Made by a program: the position numbers and the translations under genes. Shown here one piece after another: positions 18,201 through 26,910 of a stretch of DNA of 64,000 nt. The stretch comes from Chitinophaga oryzae (lineage in GTDB: Bacteria > Bacteroidota > Bacteroidia > Chitinophagales > Chitinophagaceae). The notes under the pieces were generated by a model. That model was not told the origin of the DNA and searched no databases. It worked only from the letters and a program-made list of their open reading frames with translations. The first letter of the stretch is position 1. Each line of letters begins with the position of its first letter. The stretch is from positions 1,550,001 through 1,614,000 of the forward strand of contig NZ_CP051204.2 of NCBI RefSeq assembly GCF_012516375.2, read 5' to 3'.

Positions 18201-18676
18201 TCCCGAAACTGACGTACGGTTTCACGGCTAACCTTACCTGGAAAAACTTTGACCTGAGCCTGTTCCTGCAGGGCGTGGGCGGCGTGAAACTGTTCAACGC
18301 CTTCAAACAATCCACCCTGAACGGCGCCGAGCAGGGTTATAACCGCTGGGACAAAATCCTGGATGCATGGTCACCGGAAAATACCGGTTCCAACATCCCG
18401 CGTATCACTGCGGATGATTCCAACAAAAACTTCCAGACAGCATCCGACTGGTACCTCGAAAGCGGTAACTACCTGCGCCTGAAAAACCTGCTGATCGGTT
18501 ACACTTTCGGCAAGATGCGCTGGAACAACGGTCTGCGTGTATACTTCAGCGGTGACAACCTGCTCACCTTCACCAGGTATACCGGTATGGACCCCGAAGT
18601 GGGCGGCATCGGCCTCGATGGCGGACAGTTCCCTGTTTCCCGTACCTATTCCCTGGGCCTTAATGTTAAATTCTGA
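15284..18676 (+). CDS. SusC/RagA-family TonB-linked outer membrane receptor with STN domain
   Basis: A 1130-residue outer-membrane transporter. After the signal region come an STN signalling domain (about 47-118), a carboxypeptidase D-like beta-sandwich ('RITGRVTTENNEPIPGVTVW'), a TonB box-like 'DEVVVIGYG', a plug ('VVIRGVGSRG', 'YVVDGVPN', 'ESITVLKDAASSAIYG') and the barrel, ending in 'LGLNVKF'. The STN domain marks it as a transducer that signals to FecR. With SusD it takes up a glycan or peptide, but no glycosidase is encoded alongside, so the substrate cannot be assigned. The start could also be the inner Met at residue 19 or 22. Confidence 0.95.
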   Translation: MKRKSTVSDHRVRSGGLAMSGMKRFLLLGCCLLPATIGFGRQNSLNEKVKLDMSNASLSQVLKALSNQSSFTFNYVKQDFDNIMIRDFKANNITLNEALHLLQNQSGIEYSVNDKAILLRRAQHQQDAPQSGKQVVARRITGRVTTENNEPIPGVTVWVKGTKNRAITDADGRYELTIDTENPVISFSYVGYQTTELTPGSGNTLNLVMKNGNTALDEVVVIGYGTAKKSDLSAAVATVPDMKQIKERPVMDVGNMIQGKVPGITVVSNGGHTSNANKVVIRGVGSRGNESVLYVVDGVPNAPYNPADVESITVLKDAASSAIYGAFAGAAGVILITTRQAAKGLPQVQYTGFVGAKQAWRTLQSLSAEDEAKVSNLAYANAGKPPLPGWDASLNPYAQVTRTNWMKEIFRTGIMQRHNISVNAGSDKFSTLFQARYENEEGTLLNTYNKNISLRFNANYELSKHVKLRQDIFWNNNDNRDAETSSGYTGVILSAIYMPRSATPYYADGSFGGVGPVDSKYLGIHGDVVNPVATLLRNQPYNKKSDLQSVTELTVSDIIPGLTYLSRFSYRQTNGLWKNFEPRRLEPGKANAQNKLSYSTDRDYNWLWENTLNYNKIIKKHNIGAMLSMTGQEAGNRNFAIAARGFENEADWARFMSLASIFDQDRPTDVEWKDRNVSYVGRVSYSWADRYFLTGSYRYDIAGRLPSGFRDKGFPGVTAAWKISSEPFFNIPAVDLLKIRASWGRIGNIASVDRYYGYPLLKNDYTYQVGNGAPLSNALFIDKQFNPTLTWETSQQTDIGIDIALLKQRLTITADYFDKQTYNLIKQQDTYWPNTFGLTAPLINQGKIGNKGFEVAVGWQDKIGQVGYNLNANIATLQNRVLEIDENPNAVWTHGDNWRTVLSPYRSKVGQPYYSYWLIQSAGIFQSDAEANGYTKGGQKIQPNAKAGDLKFIDQNGDGKIDDGDRVYMGAAFPKLTYGFTANLTWKNFDLSLFLQGVGGVKLFNAFKQSTLNGAEQGYNRWDKILDAWSPENTGSNIPRITADDSNKNFQTASDWYLESGNYLRLKNLLIGYTFGKMRWNNGLRVYFSGDNLLTFTRYTGMDPEVGGIGLDGGQFPVSRTYSLGLNVKF

Positions 18677-18690
18677 TCAAACTGACAATC

Positions 18691-20289
18691 ATGAAAAAGA
18701 AATACATCTATATACCCGCACTGATGGCGCTGATGGCCGGCTGGAGCTCGTGCGCAGACAAATGGGTGGACACCAAGCCTAACGGCGCGCCTTCTACCGC
18801 TTTCTTCTGGCAGAGCGATAACGACCTGCGTAAAGCTACTGCCGCCATGTACGTGGAAATGAAAAACGAAAGTACCTGGGGCCGTGACTTGTTCTGGGTA
18901 CAGGATGCCAGCGACGACCTGATCGTAGGCCGTACCAAGGCAGATGGTGAAAATATCAAGAACTTCATCCCGAGCGGCCGTGAAGGTTACCTGACCTCTG
19001 GCTGGCAGGACCTCTACAAGATCATCAACAGGGCCAACCAGGCCATTGAAAATATCCCGAAGGCCATCAATGTGTCAGATGAAGTACGGAAACGTTCCCT
19101 CGGCGAAGCTTATTTTATGCGTGGTTTCGCGCATTTCTGGTTAGCCTATATGTACGGTCACAAAGACCAGGGCGTTCCGTTTGACGGACCGGAAAATGCG
19201 GAATTTGGCAAACGTATACCACCGCAGCTGCGCTCTGTAACAGACAACTATGCACAGGTGATCAGCGATCTGCAGAAAGCGGCAGACATGCTGCCGTTGT
19301 TTGAAACGTATGGAGACGCCGATAAAGGCCGCGCACACAAAGCGGCTGCATGGGGCTATATGGTGAAAGCCTATGCTTACTGGGCGCAGTTTGATAAATC
19401 GAAATGGCAGCCGGTACCGGCATTGTGCGATAAGATCCGCGATGAAGGCCACCGCGCGCTCATCACCGGAAAAGCTACCAACCGTGAAAACTACCAGGCT
19501 GTTTTCCGGGTGGCCAACAACTGGTCTTCTGAATACATCTGGTCTGTTAACTCCAGCATCCAGGGCGGCTCTGAATTCCCGGGCGTGATCCTGGAAAACA
19601 AAGGCTGGGGTAAATACAATGGCTGGGGCTATTTCCAGCCGACAGAAGAACTGTATGACGAATATGAAGCCAACGATCCGCGCCGCGAAGTGACCATCCT
19701 GAAATTCGGCGATGAATTCACCTATATCGGCCAGAAGATGAAGTATTCTTCCACCAACAGTTTGTCAGGTTTCCAGATCAATAAATACATGGAGCCTTAT
19801 GGCTACGGTTCCAACGGCGATATGGCCAGCAATACATTTGCCAGCTCTAACCCGGATTATCCTACCACGGCGCTCAATCTGCCGCTGATGCGTTATGCGG
19901 AGGTGCTGCTGTTCAAAGCAGAAGCGCTTATCCAGCTGGGCCGCGGTGGTGAAGCTGCTGCGCCGCTCAACGAGGTAAGGGCCCGTGTGGGCCTGGCTGC
20001 TATCGCGAATCCTACGATGGCCGATCTGAAGCATGAACGCCGCGTGGAGCTGGCCTGTGAATGGACAGACCGTTTCCATGATCTGAAGAGATGGGGCGAC
20101 TATGACAAGATCAATGCACCGCTGCACGGCCGTATCCATGCCAACCGCCAGGACCCTGCTTCTCCCTATACCATACAGGTGGTTTGGCCTGCCCGTAAAT
20201 TTAATCCGGCCAACCATATGGCATGGCCTATCAGCCCGGATGAAATTGCCCGTACCAACGGTCTCTACAAACAAACACCCGGCTGGTAA
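18691..20289 (+). CDS. SusD/RagB-family surface glycan- or nutrient-binding lipoprotein
   Basis: A 532-residue lipoprotein: signal peptide with lipobox 'WSSC' (Cys near 21), then the SusD helical fold ('GWQDLYKIINRANQAIENIP', 'GEAYFMRGFAHFWLAYMYG', 'LPLMRYAEVLLFKAEALIQLG') and the family's C-terminal part ('WTDRFHDLKRWG'). It caps the SusC barrel at the cell surface and binds substrate. The gene starts 14 bp after susC and ends the operon before a 20-bp terminator. Confidence 0.95.
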   Translation: MKKKYIYIPALMALMAGWSSCADKWVDTKPNGAPSTAFFWQSDNDLRKATAAMYVEMKNESTWGRDLFWVQDASDDLIVGRTKADGENIKNFIPSGREGYLTSGWQDLYKIINRANQAIENIPKAINVSDEVRKRSLGEAYFMRGFAHFWLAYMYGHKDQGVPFDGPENAEFGKRIPPQLRSVTDNYAQVISDLQKAADMLPLFETYGDADKGRAHKAAAWGYMVKAYAYWAQFDKSKWQPVPALCDKIRDEGHRALITGKATNRENYQAVFRVANNWSSEYIWSVNSSIQGGSEFPGVILENKGWGKYNGWGYFQPTEELYDEYEANDPRREVTILKFGDEFTYIGQKMKYSSTNSLSGFQINKYMEPYGYGSNGDMASNTFASSNPDYPTTALNLPLMRYAEVLLFKAEALIQLGRGGEAAAPLNEVRARVGLAAIANPTMADLKHERRVELACEWTDRFHDLKRWGDYDKINAPLHGRIHANRQDPASPYTIQVVWPARKFNPANHMAWPISPDEIARTNGLYKQTPGW

Positions 20290-20313
20290 TCCCGCGATTA
20301 CCATGTCATGACG

Positions 20314-20364
20314 ACAGACAGCGGAATTTTTCCTTTCAGCGGAAAAATTCCGCTGTCTGTTTTT
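20314..20364 (+). terminator. Strong terminator of the sigma-FecR-SusCD operon
   Basis: A 20-bp perfect stem (20314-20333 with 20341-20360), 7-nt loop and TTTT. It is the longest uninterrupted perfect stem noticed in the window. Confidence 0.9.
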
Positions 20365-20403
20365 GCAGGTTGCCTATCTTTAGGCATCACCTGATCTGTT
20401 ACT

Positions 20404-20886
20404 ATGCTATTTTTTCTACTGGTCATAACCGCCGTGACGGCCGCGCTGATGGCGGGCCTGTTTTACGCCTACTCCTGTTCGGTCAATCCCGGCCTGGGCC
20501 GTTTGCCGGATGCTGCTTACCTGGCGGCGATGCAGTCTATTAACCGGGCTATTCTCAACCCGGTGTTTTTCGTGGGATTTATGGGGCCGGTATTTTTGCT
20601 GCCATTGAGCACCTGGCTGGTGTTCCGGGAGGGGACGCCGCCGGCGGGATGGTGGTTGCTGGCCGCTGCGGTGACTTACCTGCTGGGTGTTTTCGGCGTG
20701 ACGATGGGAGGCAATGTGCCGTTGAACAATGCGCTGGACAAAGTGGCGCTGGAAGACAGCGCTGCGCTGGCCGCACACCGCGAGCGTTTTGAGCGTCCCT
20801 GGAACCGGCTGAATACCGTTCGTACGGTGTGTGCCATTGCTACGGTGACGCTGGTGATCGTTGCCTGTTTGAAGGCTTCACTTTAA
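20404..20886 (+). CDS. DUF1772 (anthrone oxygenase-like) membrane protein
   Basis: A 160-residue protein with four predicted TM helices. The N-terminal 'GLFYAYSCSVNPGLGRLPDAAYLAAMQSINRAILNPVF' and the later 'GNVPLNNALD' match the DUF1772/anthrone oxygenase family. The family name comes from fungal enzymes; function in Bacteroidota is unknown. A near-consensus TATCTTTA stands about 25 bp upstream, and a terminator follows. Confidence 0.85.
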   Translation: MLFFLLVITAVTAALMAGLFYAYSCSVNPGLGRLPDAAYLAAMQSINRAILNPVFFVGFMGPVFLLPLSTWLVFREGTPPAGWWLLAAAVTYLLGVFGVTMGGNVPLNNALDKVALEDSAALAAHRERFERPWNRLNTVRTVCAIATVTLVIVACLKASL

Positions 20887-20935
20887 TTTTCGTGTATAGG
20901 GGCAAACCAGTTGTTATCATGGCTATCATAGTTTG

Positions 20936-20964
20936 GCCGGGCGCAGAAATACGCCCGGCTTTTT
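20936..20964 (+). terminator. Terminator after the DUF1772 gene
   Basis: Stem GCCGGGCG / CGCCCGGC (20936-20943 and 20952-20959) followed by TTTTT, between convergent genes. Confidence 0.82.
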
Positions 20965-21008
20965 GCTGACGTTGCAGTTGCTCGTCGCTGTGCTGATATA
21001 AGTGGATG

Positions 21009-22121
21009 TTAGTTTTTCCGGAGATAACCAAACAAACCGTGTTTCTCATCATCGGGGCCGGCTGTAAAGAACAGCTGGTTGGGAGCGGAGGGCAGGTTGC
21101 TTTCCAGTGCCCACAAACCGTCTATGATAACAGGGCCGTTGCCTTTCTGCAGCTGTCCCAAATAAGTTCCTCCTGCGCTGTAGGCATTGATATGACCGTC
21201 GCCGAAATTACCGATGAGAATTACGCCGTCATTGAACGGCCATGTGCCGGAGCAGCCCTGGGTGATGCCCCATGGTGAGTTGAGGGTGCCGCCGGAGGCG
21301 AACCTTCTGACGAGGGTGCCATTAGGTCTGTAGATGTTCACATATCCGTAGCCCGGCCCTGCCTGATCCTCTTTTTTGCCGGGGCCCTGTTTTGCGTAGG
21401 TAACGAAAAGCACGCCTTCGATGTTCCGGATATTGAACGGCGCAAAACCTGCAGGGACCGTCGGATCGCGGAAGGGTTTGGTGTTGATATAATGGTAAGC
21501 GGAATCAAATACATCGATAGTGCCGTTGTGGAAATTGGTGGCATAGATGTATTGTTTGCCGCTGTCGGATGCCAGCGCGATGCCTTTGTAAACGGCATTG
21601 AAAGCCGCACGGTTGGCCTGTATCACCGCAGTGTCGCCGGATGTCCAGGATACGATGGCGCCATCCTCCGTGGCAAAAATAAAACGGGCCCCTTTGAAGC
21701 TGGTAGTGTTGTTGAACACCACGCCGGTGGGAGAGCCTGGATTTTTGCCCAGGGGCGAAGGGATAAATACCGGTGGTCTGAGAGTGGCGCCGTTTTTATC
21801 GTAGACCACGCTGGCGCCGTTGCCGGCAGCGGAAATCCGGAAAGCGCCGGTGGAACCCACAGCGATGCCCCAGGCATTGCGCAGACGCCGGTCTATACGT
21901 CCGGCATTGTAACCATTCGTGTCCGCCACGAGATTGGTTTGTTTATAGGTGTTACCCAGGCAGTCGCACTGAACGCAGGCCTGATGGGGATCTCCTTTAT
22001 GACAGCTGGTGACCGTCAGCAGAAAGCTGATGACAGTGGCCGCCATGCCGGCATGAAAAAATTTTGGGGGTGTTCCGGCAGATTTTGCCGCTGCCGGCTG
22101 TTTTTTAAACAATGCACTCAT
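21009..22121 (-). CDS. TIGR03118-family secreted beta-propeller-like lipoprotein
   Basis: A 370-residue protein with a long N-terminal signal and a lipobox-like 'LTVTSCHKG'. The mature part follows the TIGR03118 pattern: 'NLVADTNGYNAGRIDRRLRNAWGIAV', 'YDKNGATLRPPVFIPSP', 'PTGVVFNNTTSFKG', 'YATNFHNGTIDVFDS' and 'NSPWGITQ'. This arrangement suggests an NHL-like propeller. Function is unknown, presumably extracytoplasmic binding. It is transcribed alone. Confidence 0.82.
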   Translation of the reverse strand: MSALFKKQPAAAKSAGTPPKFFHAGMAATVISFLLTVTSCHKGDPHQACVQCDCLGNTYKQTNLVADTNGYNAGRIDRRLRNAWGIAVGSTGAFRISAAGNGASVVYDKNGATLRPPVFIPSPLGKNPGSPTGVVFNNTTSFKGARFIFATEDGAIVSWTSGDTAVIQANRAAFNAVYKGIALASDSGKQYIYATNFHNGTIDVFDSAYHYINTKPFRDPTVPAGFAPFNIRNIEGVLFVTYAKQGPGKKEDQAGPGYGYVNIYRPNGTLVRRFASGGTLNSPWGITQGCSGTWPFNDGVILIGNFGDGHINAYSAGGTYLGQLQKGNGPVIIDGLWALESNLPSAPNQLFFTAGPDDEKHGLFGYLRKN

Positions 22122-22489
22122 GTTGATACTTTTTTAGAAGTGAAAGAATATAGCAAGGGAATGAAAGGGTGTCGCAGGACAACCTTCTGTGAATGGGGTT
22201 TTCTGCCAGTCTCAGCGATCATCAATACCAAACACGGCTTTTCGGGGGACGATTTTCTAAAAAAGGTGAGATGAATAAATAAGGATTTACCGGTAGGAAA
22301 TGTTGCATAAAACATAAAAAAAATTAGCGCGAAAGGTTGGGAGCGGTTAAATAATATCCCAGTTGTGAATGTCTGCCGTCAGCAGTATATTTGGTAACGA
22401 ATGTTCGGAAGACATTACAGAGGTTGTTCCCCCTGGCTTATGACGAATCAGACTGGCAGAGGTGTTTATAAGTATATTAATTTTATTTA
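22122..22489. other. Divergent intergenic region (368 bp)
   Basis: No gene is visible. It holds the upstream regions of the TIGR03118 gene (left) and the TPR sensor kinase gene (right). The one recognisable element is a candidate rightward promoter at 22363-22393. The remainder shows no repeat or stable hairpin that I can see. Confidence 0.6.
22363..22393 (+). promoter_or_regulatory. Candidate promoter of the TPR sensor kinase gene
   Basis: TTG (22363-22365), 20-nt spacer, TATATTTG (22386-22393). This fits the Bacteroidota consensus and would give a leader of about 90 nt. Confidence 0.45.
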
Positions 22490-24583
22490 ATGCGTTTTTT
22501 TTCTGTGTCCTGTGATCAGTGTTTTAAGAACATACTGTGTTGGTTAGTCCCATTGTTGTTGACTTTGCCGCTGGCATGTAACCATACCGGCAATGGTAAC
22601 GCAGATCACCCCGCTTATTTTCAACCTGTCTTTCAGCGAACGGACCTGCTGGTGCCCGGTCCTGCCGCTTTTCGTATACTGGATTCCATCTACGCAAAGT
22701 TCCCTGATCCCGGTCCTCTGGACCTGGTATGGAAGTACAGGTACAAACTGGATTACTACTGGATGAACCAGGTGGACCGCTACCGGGGAAGGATATATAT
22801 AGACAGCATCCTGAAGGTGCTTTCCGGCAAAACCAACCGGCCGGGATATGCCGCTGAATATGGCAGGGCCCTGATTTTTCTGGGAGATATCAACAGGGAC
22901 GAAGGTAAACTGGACAATGCGCTGTCATTGTATTACGAAGGCAGGACGTTTATTGAACGCACCAAAGATACCTGTGCATTGGGAGAATACAGCGCCAAGC
23001 TGGCGATGGTGTATTATCAGCAACGCAAGTACGACATGGCCATCCCTTATTTCAAAAACGCGTTTGCCGAACTGGGGGCCTGCCGGGAGAAAACATTTTA
23101 CCGGTTTAGTTATCAGCAGGGAGAGCTGGACAATATCGCGCTGTGCTTTGACCGGCTGGACAACAAAGACAGCGCGTTGTTTTACTACGACAGCGCACTG
23201 AATTATATCAACCTGCATAAAAAACCTTTTCTGAAAGTGGATAGCTGGGCTGCTTTTTCAATGGCTGCAGAAGGGGTGGTGTTAGGTAATAAGGGCGACC
23301 TGCTGGTCAGGCACGGGGATACGCTCGCCGGTGAACAGTTATTAAGAAAGAGCGTTACCATGAACCTGGTGCCCGGTGCAGAGCCGAAGAACGCGCAGAT
23401 CAACATGGCGCATCTGATCGATCTAAAACTGGCGCAGAAAGATTTTCCGGAAGCGAAGGAATGGTTGCAAAAACTGCGGGCATCGATTGAGGCAGTACCT
23501 GATAAAGGTTCTGAGTTATCCTGGATGGAATTGCAGTCCAGGTATTACGAGGCAACAGGCAACCTGACAAATGCTTTGGTGCTGCTGCGCAACCATCGGC
23601 GCATGAAAGATTCGCTGAACATTGCAAGAGACCCTTTTCATGCGGTGGATGTGAATACGCAGGTCAATTACCTGTCGGGCGAGATGGAATTGGACCTGCT
23701 GAAAAAGCAGAACGAAATAAAGAACACCTACCTGAGTATCATGTTGCTTTTTACGCTGATGGTGGTAATCATCGTGGTACTTATCTGGCAGAACTGGAAG
23801 CGGTCCAGGAAACAGACGGCTAAACTGGAAAGTCTGAACCGGCTGATCTCCCGGCAGAACGAGCATCTCGAAAAAAGCTTGCGGGCACTGGAACAGAGCC
23901 AGCAGGACAATACCCGTATGCTGAAAGTAGTAGCCCACGATCTCCGTAACCCGGTAGGGAATATGATATCCATGGCCGATTTCCTGAGAAGTTACGGCAA
24001 TATCACAGATCCGCAGAATACAGAAGCATTGTATCTCATCCACCAGTCGGGCCACATGGCACTGGAGCTGATCAGTAACCTGCTGTATATGAATGTGCGG
24101 GGAGATATCAGGAAAGAGCAGGTAGAAGTGGACGTAGCCCTGCGCTATTGTATCGGCCTGGTAAAAACAAAAGCAGGGGAAAAACAACAGCAGATCGTTG
24201 TGAATCTATTCCAGGCCACAGTATGGGCCAGCCGCGAAAAAATATGGCGGGTATTTTCCAACCTTATTACCAACGCGGTGAAGTTCAGTCCTGTCGGCGG
24301 TGTGGTGGAAGTGTCCATGGAAGAGGAGGACGCCGTTGTCCGTATTACCGTCCGTGATAATGGTATCGGTATACCCGATCATCTGAAGGGAAGTATTTTT
24401 AATCTCTCTCAGGATGTAAAGCGCCGCGGTACTATGGGAGAAGAGTCCTTTGGTTTCGGGCTGGCAATTTCCAAACAGATTGTAGACGCCCACGGCGGCA
24501 GGATATGGTTTGAAAGCGAAGAGGGGAAAGGAACGGAGTTTGTTGTGGAGCTGGAGAAATATGATGAAACGAATCACCGGTAG
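22490..24583 (+). CDS. TPR-containing sensor histidine kinase (orphan)
   Basis: A 697-residue protein with N-terminal signal and lipobox-like 'LPLACNH', a TPR-type helical sensor region (about 110-390: 'GRALIFLGDINRDEGKLDNALSLYYEG', 'KYDMAIPYFKNAF'), one TM helix ('IMLLFTLMVVIIVVLIWQ'), a coiled coil, HisKA box 'VVAHDLRNPVGNMIS' and HATPase_c ('DNGIGIPDHLKGSIF', 'GFGLAISKQIVDAHGG'). No response regulator lies next to it, so its partner is elsewhere. The start may lie a few codons off because several Met or Leu codons cluster there. Confidence 0.9.
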   Translation: MRFFSVSCDQCFKNILCWLVPLLLTLPLACNHTGNGNADHPAYFQPVFQRTDLLVPGPAAFRILDSIYAKFPDPGPLDLVWKYRYKLDYYWMNQVDRYRGRIYIDSILKVLSGKTNRPGYAAEYGRALIFLGDINRDEGKLDNALSLYYEGRTFIERTKDTCALGEYSAKLAMVYYQQRKYDMAIPYFKNAFAELGACREKTFYRFSYQQGELDNIALCFDRLDNKDSALFYYDSALNYINLHKKPFLKVDSWAAFSMAAEGVVLGNKGDLLVRHGDTLAGEQLLRKSVTMNLVPGAEPKNAQINMAHLIDLKLAQKDFPEAKEWLQKLRASIEAVPDKGSELSWMELQSRYYEATGNLTNALVLLRNHRRMKDSLNIARDPFHAVDVNTQVNYLSGEMELDLLKKQNEIKNTYLSIMLLFTLMVVIIVVLIWQNWKRSRKQTAKLESLNRLISRQNEHLEKSLRALEQSQQDNTRMLKVVAHDLRNPVGNMISMADFLRSYGNITDPQNTEALYLIHQSGHMALELISNLLYMNVRGDIRKEQVEVDVALRYCIGLVKTKAGEKQQQIVVNLFQATVWASREKIWRVFSNLITNAVKFSPVGGVVEVSMEEEDAVVRITVRDNGIGIPDHLKGSIFNLSQDVKRRGTMGEESFGFGLAISKQIVDAHGGRIWFESEEGKGTEFVVELEKYDETNHR

Positions 24584-24727
24584 CTGTCGTTCTCTGCCTT
24601 TTATCTATACCTGTATTGATGTTGCACGGTTTTATTTTTTATCCTGTCGAAAAATATACCTTTCGGGAACAGAGGGTTTTGCCGGTTTTCCACGTTATAT
24701 ATCAGGAAAACCTAAAGGCTTTACACC

Positions 24728-25747
24728 ATGCGCACCGTATATTGTATCCTCACCTTTGTCCTGATTGGGCTGTTCAGTTTTGCATCCTGCAGCAAAAGCG
24801 AGCAGCCGGGCGGTACTAATTATGGTTGCGATACATCTGCTCCGGTAATGGGTGCAGTTAATTACAGGGATGAACTGCGCAACTTCATCCAGGAAATCAG
24901 CAGCTGGGCCCGCACACGTAAACCCGGCTTTATCGTGGTGGCGCAAAACAGTACCGAGTTGCTGACGACCACCGGCGATACCGCCGATCCGGTGATGCCG
25001 GATTACCTCAATGCCCTCGATGGCATCGGCAGGGAAGAACTGTATTATGGATATGAGAATCATGATAATGTCATGACACCCGATGATGTGACCACCGAAT
25101 GGGTACGGTTTGGAAAACGTGCCGTCGCCAACCACCTTACGGTCATGGCCACCGATTACTGCAGCACTCCCGCCTATATGACCGCTTCCTATCAAAGAAA
25201 TGAAGACAATGGATTTATTTCTTTTGCCACCCCCAGCCGCCAGCTGCAGACCATCCCCGCCGGTGCGCCGTACCAGGAAAATGCCAATAATATCAACACC
25301 CTGGCAGAGGCCAGGAATTTCCTTTACCTGATCTATCCGAACGACCAGTATATCAGCCAGCTGAAAGCCACCAACTACGACGTGCTGGTGATCGACGCTT
25401 TTCCGCCGGAGGGAGGCGCCCATACCTGGACTCCCAGCCAGATCAACTCCCTTAAAGTGAAGAATAATGGTGGTAAAAGGCTGGTGCTGGCCTATATGAG
25501 CATGGGACAGGCGGAAGATTACCGTTGGTACTGGAACCCGGACTGGCTGAAGAATAAACCCGCCTGGCTGGGCCCTACAGACAGTGACTGGGAAGGCAAC
25601 TATTACGTCCGCTACTGGATGCCGGAATGGAAGGCCCTTATCTATGGCAATGCCAACTCCTATACACAAAAGATAATCAATGCCGGATTTGACGGTACTT
25701 ATTTAGATCCGGTAGATGCGTCGGGATATTGGGAGAATCCGGAGTAG
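24728..25747 (+). CDS. GH114/TM1410-like secreted glycosidase-type lipoprotein
   Basis: A 339-residue lipoprotein (signal 'LIGLFSFASCSKSEQ'). The mature part resembles the endo-alpha-1,4-polygalactosaminidase / TM1410 family with a TIM barrel: 'YDVLVIDAFPPEGG', 'VLAYMSMGQAEDYRWYWNPDW', 'YVRYWMPEWKALI' and 'AGFDGTYLDPVDASGYW' with the Asp residues expected for catalysis. The known activity of GH114 is cleavage of galactosaminogalactan; whether this member does so is not known. It follows the orphan kinase by 144 bp. It ends shortly after the last motif, shorter at the C-terminus than some relatives. Confidence 0.78.
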   Translation: MRTVYCILTFVLIGLFSFASCSKSEQPGGTNYGCDTSAPVMGAVNYRDELRNFIQEISSWARTRKPGFIVVAQNSTELLTTTGDTADPVMPDYLNALDGIGREELYYGYENHDNVMTPDDVTTEWVRFGKRAVANHLTVMATDYCSTPAYMTASYQRNEDNGFISFATPSRQLQTIPAGAPYQENANNINTLAEARNFLYLIYPNDQYISQLKATNYDVLVIDAFPPEGGAHTWTPSQINSLKVKNNGGKRLVLAYMSMGQAEDYRWYWNPDWLKNKPAWLGPTDSDWEGNYYVRYWMPEWKALIYGNANSYTQKIINAGFDGTYLDPVDASGYWENPE

Positions 25748-25815
25748 GACAGTAAAGAGATGAATGCCGGCAAAGGTGCGACAATCCGGAAGTATGACCG
25801 TTATGCTGACAGTGT

Positions 25816-26865
25816 TCATTCGATTATTTTTTTCAGTTCGGCTTTTGTTGGCAGGTATAATTTGTATTCTTTGGCGAAAATGGTCTTATTGTCTTTGGGT
25901 AAAGTAATTTCAATAACTGCGTCACTTTTATCTTTACAGATAATGATGCCGACTGTTGGCTTTTCATGTACAACTTTTACATATCGATCGTAGTAGTTTA
26001 CATACATCTGCATCTGACCAATATCCTGATGTCGTAGCTTTCCAATCTTCAGATCAATTAATACAAAGCATTGCAGGAGACGATTATATAGAACGAGATC
26101 TACAAAAAAATTTTCTTCATCAAAAGAAAACCTGACTTGTCTGCCCTGAAAAAGAAAACCTTTTCCCATCTCAAGCAGAAAATGTTCAATTTTGTCGATG
26201 ATAGCCTTTTCCAGATCAGACTCTGTATAGTTACTTTTTCCTTCCAGCCCTAAAAAATCTAATATATAATGAGTTTTTAGAATATCTTCCGGTTTTTCGA
26301 CTATTTGACCCTTCCGGGCGAGTTCTTGTATTTTCTTTTTGTCTTTGCTCAGAACCAGCCTTTCAAAGAGACTACTGTTGATTTGACGTTGTAACTCCCT
26401 TACGCCCCAGTTGCTATGTGTAGCCTCAATTTCGTAGAATGAACGTTCATTTTTTTCTTTTATTCTGCATAACAGGACGTAATGGGACCAAGATAGCGGA
26501 AAAGCCGTCAGCGCAGGATTTTCCAGCTGGACTTTATATTGAATGGCAGATTCCGCAGACACTGTCTGCGGAATTGCCACTTGTTTCTGGCGATTTTTGT
26601 ATATTAAAAAGAAGGCTCTGATCTGCTCCAGGTTTCTTTCAGAAAACCCATTGCCAAACCTTTTACAAAGTACCTTGCTCAGATGTTTGATTGTCGATGC
26701 CCCGTAAGTGGCTTTGGATTGCCCCTTTTGTTCGTGCTCGACAATTAGATATCCGAGATAAAAATAGGTGAGCACCATCAGGCTATTGGTTTGTTTGGCA
26801 GCCTGATGCCTGGCTGCCTCTAACAGACCTACAGCCTGCTTTATCAATGATGTGTTAGCGGTCAT
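25816..26865 (-). CDS. DUF1016 (YhcG-like) PD-(D/E)XK nuclease family protein
   Basis: About 349 residues from MTANTSLIKQAV; nine further in-frame residues lie upstream. The N-terminal DUF1016 domain has 'YFYLGYLIVEHEQKG', 'FSERNLEQIRAFF' and 'LSWSHYVLLCRIK'. The C-terminal PD-(D/E)XK-type nuclease fold has 'ENFFVDLVLYNRLLQCFVLIDLKIGKL', where Asp and the DLK triad form the active-site pattern. Biological function is not established; such genes are common in accessory and defence regions. The gene is clearly more AT-rich than the flanking core genes and lies upstream of nothing in its direction except a convergent gene. Confidence 0.85.
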   Translation of the reverse strand: MTANTSLIKQAVGLLEAARHQAAKQTNSLMVLTYFYLGYLIVEHEQKGQSKATYGASTIKHLSKVLCKRFGNGFSERNLEQIRAFFLIYKNRQKQVAIPQTVSAESAIQYKVQLENPALTAFPLSWSHYVLLCRIKEKNERSFYEIEATHSNWGVRELQRQINSSLFERLVLSKDKKKIQELARKGQIVEKPEDILKTHYILDFLGLEGKSNYTESDLEKAIIDKIEHFLLEMGKGFLFQGRQVRFSFDEENFFVDLVLYNRLLQCFVLIDLKIGKLRHQDIGQMQMYVNYYDRYVKVVHEKPTVGIIICKDKSDAVIEITLPKDNKTIFAKEYKLYLPTKAELKKIIE

Positions 26866-26910
26866 AAATGAGGTCCGTTTTAATTCTTTCAAAATACTGG
26901 AATTGTATGC

